A DNA stretch of 35,472 bases from Planctomycetota bacterium (GTDB taxonomy: Bacteria; Planctomycetota; UBA1135; GCA-002686595), in NCBI GenBank assembly GCA_023150475.1, contig JAKLKU010000035.1:1-35472 (forward strand), given 5' to 3'. Under the pieces are notes generated by a model, which was given only the letters and a program-made list of their open reading frames with translations, was not told the DNA's origin and ran no database searches. Position 1 is the first letter of the stretch, and every line of letters begins with the position of its first letter. Below, one piece after another: positions 16,290-24,678 of the stretch. Made by a program: the position numbers and the translations under genes.

Positions 16290-18563
16290 CTACCGGTCGC
16301 CCGCGGACGTGTCGCGCGACTCGCCGCCCGACGGCTCGGCGCGTGCACGCGTCGCGCGCGTGCCCGGCGTCCCTTTCGGGTAGTACCAACGGCGGAGCTG
16401 GTAGTTCGGGTCGAAACGCAGCGCCTGCACCCCGCGCAGCGCCTTCGACACTGCGAACTTGCGCGCCGGATTGAAGAGGAACGTGTAGGGCTGCGCCGCG
16501 TAGATGCGCGCGCCGAGCTCGCGCCAGATCGCGTAGCGGCGAGCGTCGTCGAGCTCGCGCACGCCCGTGTCGATCAAGCGATCGACCTCCGGATCGGCGA
16601 ACCCGCAGAAGTTGGACGCGCCGACGTCGGCGCCTGCCCAACGCGAGTGCCAGAGCGCGTCGGGATCGACTTCGGGCGGCGGCACCCAGCCGCGCGCGGC
16701 GGCGTCGTACTCGCGGCGCACGCAGCGCTCCTGGAAGACGCTCCAGTCGTAGGCTTGGACGCGAGCGCGCACGCCTTGTTTGGCGAGCTCTTCCTGGAAG
16801 CGCGCCATCAACGTCTCGCTGGTGCGCGAACCGGTGTTGATCGCGATTTCGAACTCGAAGCGTTTGCCGTCCTTGTCGCGCACTCCGTCGCCGTCGCGAT
16901 CGATCCATCCGGCTGCGGTCAAGAGCGCATCCGCCGCCGTGGGATCGAACTTCAGCGGCACGATCGACCAGTCGTACGCCGGTGACGCGACCGGCTGGAC
17001 ACCGGTCACTTGGATCGCGTGGCCGCGGTAGTAGTTCGCGCGCACTCCTTCGTAGTCGAAGAGCATGCCGAGCGCGCGCCTCACCCGCACGTCCGCGAAC
17101 ATCGGCCGCGTCAGGTTCCACGCGACGAAGCCGTACGCGTCGGCGTAGAGGTGACCCTTGTAGCAGCGCGCGAGGAACGCTTCGGACTGCGTGAACTCGC
17201 CGAAGTACTGCTCGGACGTCAACCGTTCGTTGAAGTCGATGTCGCCCGCGAGCAGCGCTTCGTTCGCCGTGTCGTCGTTCGTGATCAGCCGCCAACGGAT
17301 CGTGTCCAGGTAGCCGCCGCGCTCCGGCGCGAAGTAGCCGTCGAAACGTGTCGCTTCGAGGTAGTCCTGGGTCCACTCGGTGACGCGGTACGGCCCGAGG
17401 CCGACGAACGCGCGGTTCGCCGGGTGGGCGTTGACGTATTCGGCCTGCTCGTCGGCCGTCGGTCGCCACTGCGGATCCTGCGCGCGCTTCGCCGCGACGT
17501 ACGCGGGGTCGAAGCGCGCGTGGTCGGGGTCGGAGAGGTCGTAGCGGTGCGCCGGCATCAGGAAGAGGTCCGCGACGTTGCCGAGCGCCTTGAAGTGCGC
17601 CCTCGCGAGCGTGAAGCGCACCGTGTGGGGATCGAGCACTTCGCACGCCGTGACCGCGGCGTAGTTCGGCCGCTTGTTGTCGCAGCGCACCTTCGGGTTC
17701 GCGTAGATCGAGAAGCTGAACCCGACGTCGGCAGCGTCGAACGGCTCGCCGTCGTGCCAACGCACGTCGCGTCGCAAGTGGAACGTGAGCACGGTGCCGC
17801 GTTCGAGCGCAGCGACGTCGGCCGCCGGCACGCGCCACGCCGCCGGACCCGCCGGTCCGCTCGAAAGCGCCGAGACGGGGCGCACGACGTACTCCTCGCC
17901 TTCGCGCGCGACGACGCCGACCAAGCGGCGAGCTTCCGCGCCGTCGCCCGTCGGTTTCAGGATCAGCGTGTCCTCGACGTCCCAGCGTTCGGCGAGGTCG
18001 GGCACGAGCTCGCCCGACTCGAAATCCGGCGCGAGCAGCGTCTCGTGGACCTCGTAGAGGATGCGCCGCGTCACCGCCGCGCCGTCGAGCGCGTAGTTCA
18101 GGCTCGGCGGCATCAGATCGGTCCGGATGATCACGCGGCCGCCGAACGCGGGCTCCGGCTGCGGCGGGCGACGGCCGTCGGGGCCGGGCTGGTGGTCGGG
18201 ATGGAAGTAGTCGACGTCGGTCGGGACGAGCTCGGGCGCGTGGCCCACCTTCTGCGATGCGGAGGACGGCTGCGATGCGGAGGACGGCTGCGGCGCCGCG
18301 GACGGCGGCGCGATGGGCGCGGACGCCGAAGGCGCAGCCTGGGCCGACGCAGGGGCCGGCGCCTGGTTCGACGGCTGCTCGGGCGAGTCGCGGCCCGCGG
18401 CTGGCGTCGATTCGCTCGTGGGTCGAGCCGCAGGCGTCGCGCCGCTTGCTGCCTGACGTTGCGACTCGTCCTCGCCGCACGCGCCGAGCACGACGGTGCA
18501 CACGGCGCACACGGCGCCAAGGAGCAGCGCAGCGAACGAACGCGACGACGAAAGGAACGGCAT
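16290..18563 (-). CDS. Family-5 extracellular solute-binding lipoprotein (importer 1)
   Basis: 757 residues from ATG 18563, chosen because it begins a clean lipoprotein signal ending LGAC (Cys29). In-frame starts at 18650 (ATG) and 18710 (TTG) are possible, but the latter overlaps the -35 box of the promoter. After the lipid anchor comes a Pro/Ala/Ser-rich linker of about 100 residues containing an 18-nt tandem duplication. The SBP_bac_5 fold follows from about residue 137 (PPSLNYALDGAAVTRRI), with VRWHDGEPFDAADVGFSF and FADVRVRRALGMLFDYEGV. A Ca-binding-like DRDGDGVRDKDG loop lies in lobe II. It captures the substrate, probably peptide-like, outside the inner membrane and hands it to the permeases. 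First gene of a five-gene operon. Confidence 0.93.
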   Translation of the reverse strand: MPFLSSSRSFAALLLGAVCAVCTVVLGACGEDESQRQAASGATPAARPTSESTPAAGRDSPEQPSNQAPAPASAQAAPSASAPIAPPSAAPQPSSASQPSSASQKVGHAPELVPTDVDYFHPDHQPGPDGRRPPQPEPAFGGRVIIRTDLMPPSLNYALDGAAVTRRILYEVHETLLAPDFESGELVPDLAERWDVEDTLILKPTGDGAEARRLVGVVAREGEEYVVRPVSALSSGPAGPAAWRVPAADVAALERGTVLTFHLRRDVRWHDGEPFDAADVGFSFSIYANPKVRCDNKRPNYAAVTACEVLDPHTVRFTLARAHFKALGNVADLFLMPAHRYDLSDPDHARFDPAYVAAKRAQDPQWRPTADEQAEYVNAHPANRAFVGLGPYRVTEWTQDYLEATRFDGYFAPERGGYLDTIRWRLITNDDTANEALLAGDIDFNERLTSEQYFGEFTQSEAFLARCYKGHLYADAYGFVAWNLTRPMFADVRVRRALGMLFDYEGVRANYYRGHAIQVTGVQPVASPAYDWSIVPLKFDPTAADALLTAAGWIDRDGDGVRDKDGKRFEFEIAINTGSRTSETLMARFQEELAKQGVRARVQAYDWSVFQERCVRREYDAAARGWVPPPEVDPDALWHSRWAGADVGASNFCGFADPEVDRLIDTGVRELDDARRYAIWRELGARIYAAQPYTFLFNPARKFAVSKALRGVQALRFDPNYQLRRWYYPKGTPGTRATRARAEPSGGESRDTSAGDR
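18252..18287 (-). repeat. 18-nt perfect tandem duplication in the binding-protein linker
   Basis: CTGCGATGCGGAGGACGG occurs twice head to tail on the + strand (18252-18269, 18270-18287), encoding Pro-Ser-Ser-Ala-Ser-Gln twice in frame. Confidence 0.92.
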
Positions 18564-18681
18564 CGGACGGGGATCCAGCGAGGCACGGACGCCTGGGAAC
18601 GGACGAAGCGCACGACGTACCGCGCCACGGGACGCGAGCAACGACTGCATACTCAAGACCGACCCAGTCGCGTGCGGTCGC

Positions 18682-18710
18682 ACCGTAGTTCGCCCGGAAT
18701 CGAGCGTCAA
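18682..18710 (-). promoter_or_regulatory. Promoter candidate for importer 1 operon, TTGACG-N17-TACGGT
   Basis: On the - strand, TTGACG (18710-18705, 5 of 6) and TACGGT (18687-18682, 3 of 6) are 17 bp apart. Transcription would start near 18675, giving a leader of about 110 nt to ATG 18563 or 25 nt to ATG 18650. It lies in the 209-bp region shared with the divergent importer 2 operon. Confidence 0.5.
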
Positions 18711-18737
18711 GGGTCCAACTCGTTGCGAGCGGCCGAC

Positions 18738-18765
18738 TTGTGTCGCTCGGGGCCATTGGTAGCAT
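18738..18765 (+). promoter_or_regulatory. Promoter candidate for importer 2 operon, TTGTGT-N16-TAGCAT
   Basis: TTGTGT (18738-18743) and TAGCAT (18760-18765) are 16 bp apart; GG precedes the -10 and CCGCCGC follows it, as at the secretin promoters. The start codon ATG 18773 is only 7 nt downstream of the box, so a transcript from here would be leaderless. No Shine-Dalgarno sequence is visible, consistent with that. Confidence 0.42.
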
Positions 18766-18772
18766 CCGCCGC

Positions 18773-20560
18773 ATGACCGCCAGGAACGGGCCGACCGCTG
18801 TGTGGCTCGCGGTCCTGGTGCTGGCGCCCGCGGCGGTGGCGATCTGGGCCTTCCAAAGCGCGCTCTCCCGGGAGCTCCCCCGCGCGGACTTCGTCTTCAA
18901 CAACGGCGTCGAAGCCTCGAGCCTGGACCCGGCCGTCGCGAACGGCATCGCCGAGGCGCGGGTGCTGCGCGCCCTCTACGAAGGGCTCTACACGCGCGAT
19001 CCGATTTCCGGCGCCGCGGTGCCCGCCCTCGCGGCGGACACGCAGGTTTCGCCCGACGCGCTGACCTGGACGTTCGCACTGCGTGCGGACGCGCGCTGGT
19101 CGAACGGCGACCCGCTCACCGCCGACGACTTCGTGTGGAGTCTGCGGCGGCTGCTCGACCCGCGCACGGCGTCGCCGTTCGCCGCGGAGCTCGAGTGCGT
19201 CCGCGGCGCGCGTGAGTTCCGCGCCGGCGTGGACTCGAACGGGGCGCCGATCGACCGCGCGACTTTCGACCTCGGCGTGCGCGCGACCGACGCACGCACG
19301 TTGGTGATCGAGCTCGCCGAGCCGACGCTGCATTTTCGCGAGCTGCTCGCCGCGTATCCGTTGGTGCCGGTGCACCGCGCGTCGCTCGAGGCGCTCCAAG
19401 CGCGCGCTCCAGATTCGTGGTCGACCCTCTGGGGCCGCCCCGACACGCTCGTGTGCAACGGTCCCTTCGTGCTGGCGGAACGGCGGCTGCAAGATCGCCT
19501 GCGCCTCGCGAAGAACGAACGGTACTGGGACGCGGATCGCGTCGCGATGCGCACGATCGACGTGCTCGCGATCGAGAACGCGACGACGGCCTTCAACCTC
19601 TACACCGCGGGCGAGATCGACTGGCTCGACGGCACGGTGCCGACGAGTCTCGTCAAGACCTTGGTCGGCCGCGACGACTTCGATCCGACGCCGTACCTCG
19701 GGCTCTACTTCTACCGCGTCAACACGACGAAACCTCCGCTCGACGACAAACGCGTGCGGCGCGCGCTCTTCGGCACGATCAATCGCTTGCAGATCTGCGA
19801 CCGCCTGCTCGCCGCGGGTCAGAAGCCGGCGTACACGCTGATCCCTTGGGGCAACCTCGGGAGCTACCGCTCGCCCGCCGCGAAGAAGGAAGACCTCGAA
19901 GGTTCGCAAGCACTGCTCGAAGAAGCCGGCTTCGGCGCGAACGGCGAGGAGTTCGGCACGCTCCGGATCCTCTACAACTCGAGCGAGCAGAACCGCGTGA
20001 TCGCGGAAGTGATCGCCGACGACTGGTCCAAGTACCTCGAGCTCCCGGTCGAGCTCGAGAGCCAGGAGTGGAAGAGCTACGTCGATCGACAGAACCGCCT
20101 CGACTACGACGTTTCGCGCTCGTCGTGGATCTCCGATTATCCGGACGCGCTCAACTTCCTCGCCGTGTTCACGTCCGACTCGGACAACAACCGCACCGGG
20201 TGGAGGCACGCCGAGTACGACCGTTTGATCGCCGCGGCGCGCAAGGAAGCGGACCTCGCGAGGCGCGACGAAGCGTTGCGCCGCGCGGAAGCGATCTTGC
20301 TCGACGAGCTCCCGATCCTGCCGATCTACTCCTACGTCTCGCAGAACCTCGTCGACCCGCGCGTCGGCGGCTTCGGCAAGAACTCGCTCAACGAACAGAA
20401 TCCGAAGTACTGGTACTGGATGGACGACGCCGAACTCGCGAAGAGCCGGCGCACCGTCGGCAAACGCGAGAAGAAGGTGACGTCGCACGGTCCGAAGGAC
20501 GGCCTCTACTCGCCGAAGTCCCAAGCCGAGCGCAAGGCCGGCGGAAGGACGCGGCGATGA
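18773..20560 (+). CDS. Family-5 extracellular solute-binding protein, membrane-anchored (importer 2)
   Basis: 595 residues from ATG 18773. The N-terminus is a hydrophobic helix (about 10-30: AVWLAVLVLAPAAVAIWAF) with no lipobox Cys, so it is probably an uncleaved anchor or a Sec signal. The SBP_bac_5 fold runs from about residue 43 (FNNGVEASSLDPAVANGIAE), with ARWSNGDPLTADDFVWSLRR and DDKRVRRALFGTINR typical of OppA-type proteins. A basic tail of about 40 residues follows the fold. It heads an operon in the same gene order as importer 1 but divergently transcribed. Its stop overlaps the permease B start (ATGA). It likely presents oligopeptides; exact ligands are unknown. Confidence 0.93.
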   Translation: MTARNGPTAVWLAVLVLAPAAVAIWAFQSALSRELPRADFVFNNGVEASSLDPAVANGIAEARVLRALYEGLYTRDPISGAAVPALAADTQVSPDALTWTFALRADARWSNGDPLTADDFVWSLRRLLDPRTASPFAAELECVRGAREFRAGVDSNGAPIDRATFDLGVRATDARTLVIELAEPTLHFRELLAAYPLVPVHRASLEALQARAPDSWSTLWGRPDTLVCNGPFVLAERRLQDRLRLAKNERYWDADRVAMRTIDVLAIENATTAFNLYTAGEIDWLDGTVPTSLVKTLVGRDDFDPTPYLGLYFYRVNTTKPPLDDKRVRRALFGTINRLQICDRLLAAGQKPAYTLIPWGNLGSYRSPAAKKEDLEGSQALLEEAGFGANGEEFGTLRILYNSSEQNRVIAEVIADDWSKYLELPVELESQEWKSYVDRQNRLDYDVSRSSWISDYPDALNFLAVFTSDSDNNRTGWRHAEYDRLIAAARKEADLARRDEALRRAEAILLDELPILPIYSYVSQNLVDPRVGGFGKNSLNEQNPKYWYWMDDAELAKSRRTVGKREKKVTSHGPKDGLYSPKSQAERKAGGRTRR

Positions 20561-21534
20561 TCGGCTTCTTGCGCCGGCGCGCCGTCGGCTTGGTCCTCAC
20601 CGTGTGGATCGTCGTGACGTGCGCGTTCGCGATGATGCGCATCGTGCCCGGCGGACCGTTCTCCGAGGAACGCAAGCTGCCCGCGGCGGTGCTCGCCAAC
20701 GTCGAGGCGCGTTACCACCTCGATTGGCCGCTATGGCGCCAGTACCTCCAATACGTCGGGCCGCTCAACCTCGACGAACACGGGCTCTTCGGCGATCGCG
20801 AGCGCGTCTTCGGCGGCGTGCTCGCCGGCGACCTCGGTCCGTCGTTCCGCTACCGCGACTACACCGTCAACCAGATCCTCGCGGAGTCGCTGCCGCTCTC
20901 GCTCGCGCTCGGCAGCCTCGCGCTCGCGTGGGCCGTGGTGCTCGGCGGCGCGATCGGCGTCGCGGCGGCGGCGTGTCGCGGCACCAAACTCGATCTCGCG
21001 CTGCGCCTCGGCGCCGCGCTCGGCATCGCGTTGCCGAACTTCGTCGTCGCGGGGCTCTTGGTGCTCGTGTTCGCGCTGACGCTCGGTTGGTCGCCGATCG
21101 CGGGCAGCACGAGCTTCGCGCACTTCGTCCTTCCGAGTCTCGCGCTCGGCGCGCCCGTCGCGGCCTACGTCGCGCGGCTCGTCCGTTCGGGGCTCGTCGA
21201 GGCGCTCCAGGCCGACTGGGTGCGCACCGCCGTCGCGAAAGGCCTCCCCTATCGCACGGTCGTCCTGCGCCACGGATTGCGCGCGGGCCTGCTGCCGACG
21301 GTGTCGTACCTCGGACCTGCTTCGGCCGGCGTGTTGACCGGCAGTCTGGTGATCGAGCGCATCTTCGCGCTGCCGGGCGCGGGCTCGCACTTCGTCGCGA
21401 GCGCGCTGTCGCGCGACTACACGCTCGCGCTCGGCGTCACGATCGTCTACTCGGTGCTGATCTACTCGCTGAACAGCTTGGTCGACTTCGTCTACACGCG
21501 GCTCGACCCGCGGATCGCGTTGGAGGAGCTCTAG
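20557..21534 (+). CDS. oppB: Peptide-type ABC importer permease B (importer 2)
   Basis: 325 residues; ATG 20557 overlaps the binding-protein stop by 4 nt, and the open frame further upstream lies inside that gene. The first helix leads to MRIVPGGPF, the equivalent of the GDP motif region. LWRQYLQYVGPLNLDEHG matches permease B of importer 1. The EAA-type loop is RTAVAKGLPYRTVVLRHGLR, and the end shows GSLVIERIFALPGAGSHF. Six membrane helices as in OppB. Forms the pore with permease C. Confidence 0.95.
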   Translation: MIGFLRRRAVGLVLTVWIVVTCAFAMMRIVPGGPFSEERKLPAAVLANVEARYHLDWPLWRQYLQYVGPLNLDEHGLFGDRERVFGGVLAGDLGPSFRYRDYTVNQILAESLPLSLALGSLALAWAVVLGGAIGVAAAACRGTKLDLALRLGAALGIALPNFVVAGLLVLVFALTLGWSPIAGSTSFAHFVLPSLALGAPVAAYVARLVRSGLVEALQADWVRTAVAKGLPYRTVVLRHGLRAGLLPTVSYLGPASAGVLTGSLVIERIFALPGAGSHFVASALSRDYTLALGVTIVYSVLIYSLNSLVDFVYTRLDPRIALEEL

Positions 21535-22667
21535 TGGCGGACGACACACGCTCGGCTCCGCGCGACGCCGCCGGCACGCGAGAGACTCCGCGGGCCTTCC
21601 GCGACGGACTCGGCGGCCGCGACGTCGACGCGCTCTGGATCGAAGCGCAGCGCGAGCGCGGCGCACCGGTCTCGCAGCGCGCGTGGCAGCGCTTGAAGCG
21701 CAATCGTCCCGCGTGGTTCGCGTGGTGTTTCCTGTGCGTCGTCGGGATCGCGAGCCTGCTCGCGCCGCTCTTGCCGCTGCCGAGCCCGAAGACGATGCGC
21801 CTGACCGACCGCCGGCCGGTGCCGGTGTGGCCGTGGCTCGACAAGTCGAAGACCGAGTTCCAAGCGGACTATTGGGAGCTCAATCCCGTCGACGCGGCGC
21901 TCGTGCAAGTGCGCACGAAGCTCTACGGCAAGTTCCAGACGGGTCCGTGGCTCGGCACCGACGCGCGCGGCCGCGATCTGCTCGCGCGCATCGTCTGGGG
22001 CAGCCGCAAATCGCTCTTCACGGCGATCGCGGCAGCCGCGATCAGTCTCGGCATCGGCGTCACGTGGGGCGCGTGGGCGGCCCTCAAAGGTGGGCGCACC
22101 GATCGGTGGATGATGCGCTTCGTCGACGTGCTCTACTCGCTGCCGTTCGTGTTCCTGGTGATCACGGCGCTCGCGCTCGTCGACGCGCCGCGAGCGAACC
22201 TCGGCGAAGAGCTCGTCGATCGCGAACTCGTCTTCTTCGTCGTGTTGGGCGCCGTGTTCTGGTTGACGATGGCGCGCGTGATCCGCGGCCAGGTGCTCGC
22301 CCTGAAGTCGAGCGACTTCGTGCTCGCCTCGCGAGCGATGGGCGCGTCGACCGGTTGGATCCTGCGGCGACACGTGCTGCCGAACGTGTTCGGCACCGCG
22401 ATCGTGTACCTGACGTTGACGCTGCCGTCGGTGATGCTCGCGGAAGCGTTCCTCTCCTACCTCGGACTCGGCGTGCAAGCGCCGGAGGTGAGCTTCGGCC
22501 TGCTGCTCGCCGACGGCGTCGACGCGATCAACGCCATCCACGTCGAGTGGTGGCTCTTCGCGTTCCCCGCCACGGCGATGGCGTCGGTGTTGCTCGCGCT
22601 GTTCGTGCTCGGCGACGGCCTGCGCGACGCGTTCGACGTGCGCGCGAAGGAGCGGACCGCGCCGTGA
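21534..22667 (+). CDS. oppC: Peptide-type ABC importer permease C (importer 2)
   Basis: 377 residues. GTG 21534 shares one base with the TAG stop of permease B and has an excellent ribosome-binding site (GGAGGAG, 21522-21528). A 60-residue cytoplasmic N-terminus precedes helix 1 (WFAWCFLCVVGIASLLAPLL). A loop of about 70 residues leads to GTDARGRDLLARIVWG. The core helices carry the EAA-type loop LASRAMGASTGWILRRHVLP and end with EAFLSYLGLGVQAPEVSFG. Compared with importer 1 it lacks the 240-residue extra block. Partner of permease B. Confidence 0.95.
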   Translation: MADDTRSAPRDAAGTRETPRAFRDGLGGRDVDALWIEAQRERGAPVSQRAWQRLKRNRPAWFAWCFLCVVGIASLLAPLLPLPSPKTMRLTDRRPVPVWPWLDKSKTEFQADYWELNPVDAALVQVRTKLYGKFQTGPWLGTDARGRDLLARIVWGSRKSLFTAIAAAAISLGIGVTWGAWAALKGGRTDRWMMRFVDVLYSLPFVFLVITALALVDAPRANLGEELVDRELVFFVVLGAVFWLTMARVIRGQVLALKSSDFVLASRAMGASTGWILRRHVLPNVFGTAIVYLTLTLPSVMLAEAFLSYLGLGVQAPEVSFGLLLADGVDAINAIHVEWWLFAFPATAMASVLLALFVLGDGLRDAFDVRAKERTAP

Positions 22668-23692
22668 GCCTGCTCGACGTCAAGAACCTGCGCGTCCGCT
22701 ACGACGGACCTCGCGGCCCGGTGTGGGCCGTCGATCAGCTCTCGTTCGAGCTCTCCGCCGGCGAGCTCGTCGCGCTCGTCGGCGAGTCGGGCTCCGGCAA
22801 GTCGACGACCGCGCTGGCGTTGCTCGGGCTCGTCCCGATCTCCGGCGGGACGATCGAGACCGGCGAGCTCTGGTACGAAGGCCGGAACCTGCTCACGCTC
22901 TCGGAAGGCGAATGGGCCAAGGTACGCGCGAGCGAGATCGCGCTCGTCTTCCAAGACGCGGCGAGCGCGCTCAACCCGTACCTGACGATCGGTCTGCAGA
23001 TCTCCGAGGTGCTCGAGACGCATCGCGGACTTTCGCGCCGCGACGCACGCAAGGAAGCCGCGCGTGCGCTCGGCGACGTCGGCTTGCCCGACCCCGAAGC
23101 GAAGCTCGCGAACTACCCGCACGAGCTTTCCGGCGGACAACGCCAACGCGCGTTGCTCGCGATGGCGCTCGTCGCCAAACCACGCGTGATCGTCGCGGAC
23201 GAACCGACGTCGGCGCTCGATCCCGCGCTCGGATTGCACGTGCTCGAGCTGCTCGAACGGGAGCGCAAGACCCGCGGCGCGGGCGTGGTGCTCGTCAGTC
23301 ACGACCTCGAGCTCGTCGCAGCGCACGCCGACCGCACGTACGTGCTCTACGCGGGCCGGGTCGTCGAACACGCGTCCGCGCGCGAGCTGTTCGCCGCGCC
23401 GTGGCATCCGTACACCGCGGCGTTGTGGCGCGCGCGGGCGCGGCTCGACGGCGAACGGCCGCGCCGGCTCGCCGCCGTGCCCGGCAACCCGGTCGACCTC
23501 GCGAACCTGCCCGCGGGATGCGCATTCCACCCGCGGTGCGAGCTCGCGCGCGAACGCTGCCGCAGCGAACGGCCGGAACTCTCCGGCGTGTTGCGCAGCG
23601 ACGCGCGCATGTCGCTCTCCGCCGCGCGGCGTGCCGCGTGTTTCGAGAAGGAATCGCTCGCGTTGGAGCGGCCGCTGGAGTCCGAGCCGTGA
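22664..23692 (+). CDS. oppD: Peptide-type ABC importer ATPase D (importer 2)
   Basis: 342 residues; GTG 22664 overlaps the permease C stop by 4 nt (GTGA). Walker A GESGSGKST (about 40-48), Q-loop VFQDAASALNP, signature LSGGQRQR, Walker B VIVADEPTSALD and VSHDLEL are all canonical. The C-terminal peptide-transporter extension is present with its Cys residues (GCAFHPRCELARERC ... AACF). Length and motifs match OppD/DppD. Hydrolyses ATP with ATPase F to drive import. Confidence 0.95.
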   Translation: MSLLDVKNLRVRYDGPRGPVWAVDQLSFELSAGELVALVGESGSGKSTTALALLGLVPISGGTIETGELWYEGRNLLTLSEGEWAKVRASEIALVFQDAASALNPYLTIGLQISEVLETHRGLSRRDARKEAARALGDVGLPDPEAKLANYPHELSGGQRQRALLAMALVAKPRVIVADEPTSALDPALGLHVLELLERERKTRGAGVVLVSHDLELVAAHADRTYVLYAGRVVEHASARELFAAPWHPYTAALWRARARLDGERPRRLAAVPGNPVDLANLPAGCAFHPRCELARERCRSERPELSGVLRSDARMSLSAARRAACFEKESLALERPLESEP

Positions 23693-24678
23693 GCGCGCTC
23701 GTCGAGTTCGTCGACTTGGTCGTGCGCTTTCGCGAACGCGGCGGCGCACGCGAGCTCACCGCCGTCGACGGCGTGACGCTCGCGCTCGAGCGCGGCGGCG
23801 CGCTCGCGTTGGTCGGCGAATCCGGCTCCGGCAAGACGACGCTCGCGCGGGCGTTGCTCGGCCTCGTGCCGATCACCGGCGGCTCGATCCGCTTCGGCGG
23901 CCGGGAGCTCGGCGCGCTCACCGCCGCCGAACGCCGCGCGGTCAGCCGGCGCATCGGCGTCGTGTTCCAGGACCCGTTCGCGTCGCTCGATCCGCGCATG
24001 TCGGTCGCGGAGCTGCTCGCGGAGCCGCTCGCCATCCACGGGATCTCGGACGTGCGCGAACAACGGGCGCGCAGTTTCGCGCTCCTCGAAGCGGTCGGCC
24101 TGTCGACCCACGACATCGTGCGCCATCCGCACGAGTTCTCCGGCGGTCAACGCCAACGCATCGCGATCGCCCGCGCGCTCGCGCTCGAACCGGAGCTCCT
24201 GGTGCTCGACGAACCGACCAGCGCGCTCGACGTCTCGGTGCAAGCACAGATCCTGAACCTGCTCGCGTCGTTGCGCGAGCGCCTGGGCCTCGCGTATCTC
24301 TTCATCACGCACGATCTGGGGCTCGTCCACCAGATGTGCGACTCGATCGCCGTGCTCTACTTCGGTCGCTTGGTCGAAACGAATCGCGTCGCCTCGTTCT
24401 TCCGCGAGCCGCTCCATCCTTATGCGCGCGCCCTGCTCGCACTCGCTCGGCGCGAAGCCGACGCACGCGAACGCATCGTCGCCGCCGAAGCGCCGTCGCC
24501 CTTCGCGCTGCCGACGGGCTGCAGCTTCCATCCGCGCTGTCCGCGGCGCGCGGAAGGCGGCGGACGCTGCGAAGGCGAACGGCCTCCGTTGCTCGAACTC
24601 GCGCTGCCTTCGCGCGCGTCGGTCGCGTGCCACTTGCGCGCGCCGACAGCGGTCTCCGACGCCGGGAACCCGCGATGA
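23689..24678 (+). CDS. oppF: Peptide-type ABC importer ATPase F (importer 2)
   Basis: 329 residues; GTG 23689 overlaps the ATPase D stop by 4 nt. Walker A GESGSGKTT, Q-loop VFQDPFASLDP, signature FSGGQRQR, Walker B LLVLDEPTSALDVS and ITHDLGL are complete. The C-terminal extension GCSFHPRCPRRAEG ... VACH is present, unlike in ATPase F of importer 1. Partner of ATPase D. Its own stop overlaps the start of the GldA-like gene, tying the importer to the next module in one operon. Confidence 0.95.
   Translation: MSALVEFVDLVVRFRERGGARELTAVDGVTLALERGGALALVGESGSGKTTLARALLGLVPITGGSIRFGGRELGALTAAERRAVSRRIGVVFQDPFASLDPRMSVAELLAEPLAIHGISDVREQRARSFALLEAVGLSTHDIVRHPHEFSGGQRQRIAIARALALEPELLVLDEPTSALDVSVQAQILNLLASLRERLGLAYLFITHDLGLVHQMCDSIAVLYFGRLVETNRVASFFREPLHPYARALLALARREADARERIVAAEAPSPFALPTGCSFHPRCPRRAEGGGRCEGERPPLLELALPSRASVACHLRAPTAVSDAGNPR

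Noticed and set aside
18690..18772. Extending the 18773 binding-protein gene to the in-frame GTG/TTG codon near 18740
   Set aside because: The added residues would cover the promoter-like boxes and do not resemble a signal peptide; ATG 18773 precedes the hydrophobic segment directly.
14131..18948. 1605-codon open frame on the - strand overlapping the importer 1 genes in another frame
   Set aside because: The binding-protein and permease frames on the same strand carry clear family motifs; this one is Arg-rich shadow sequence.
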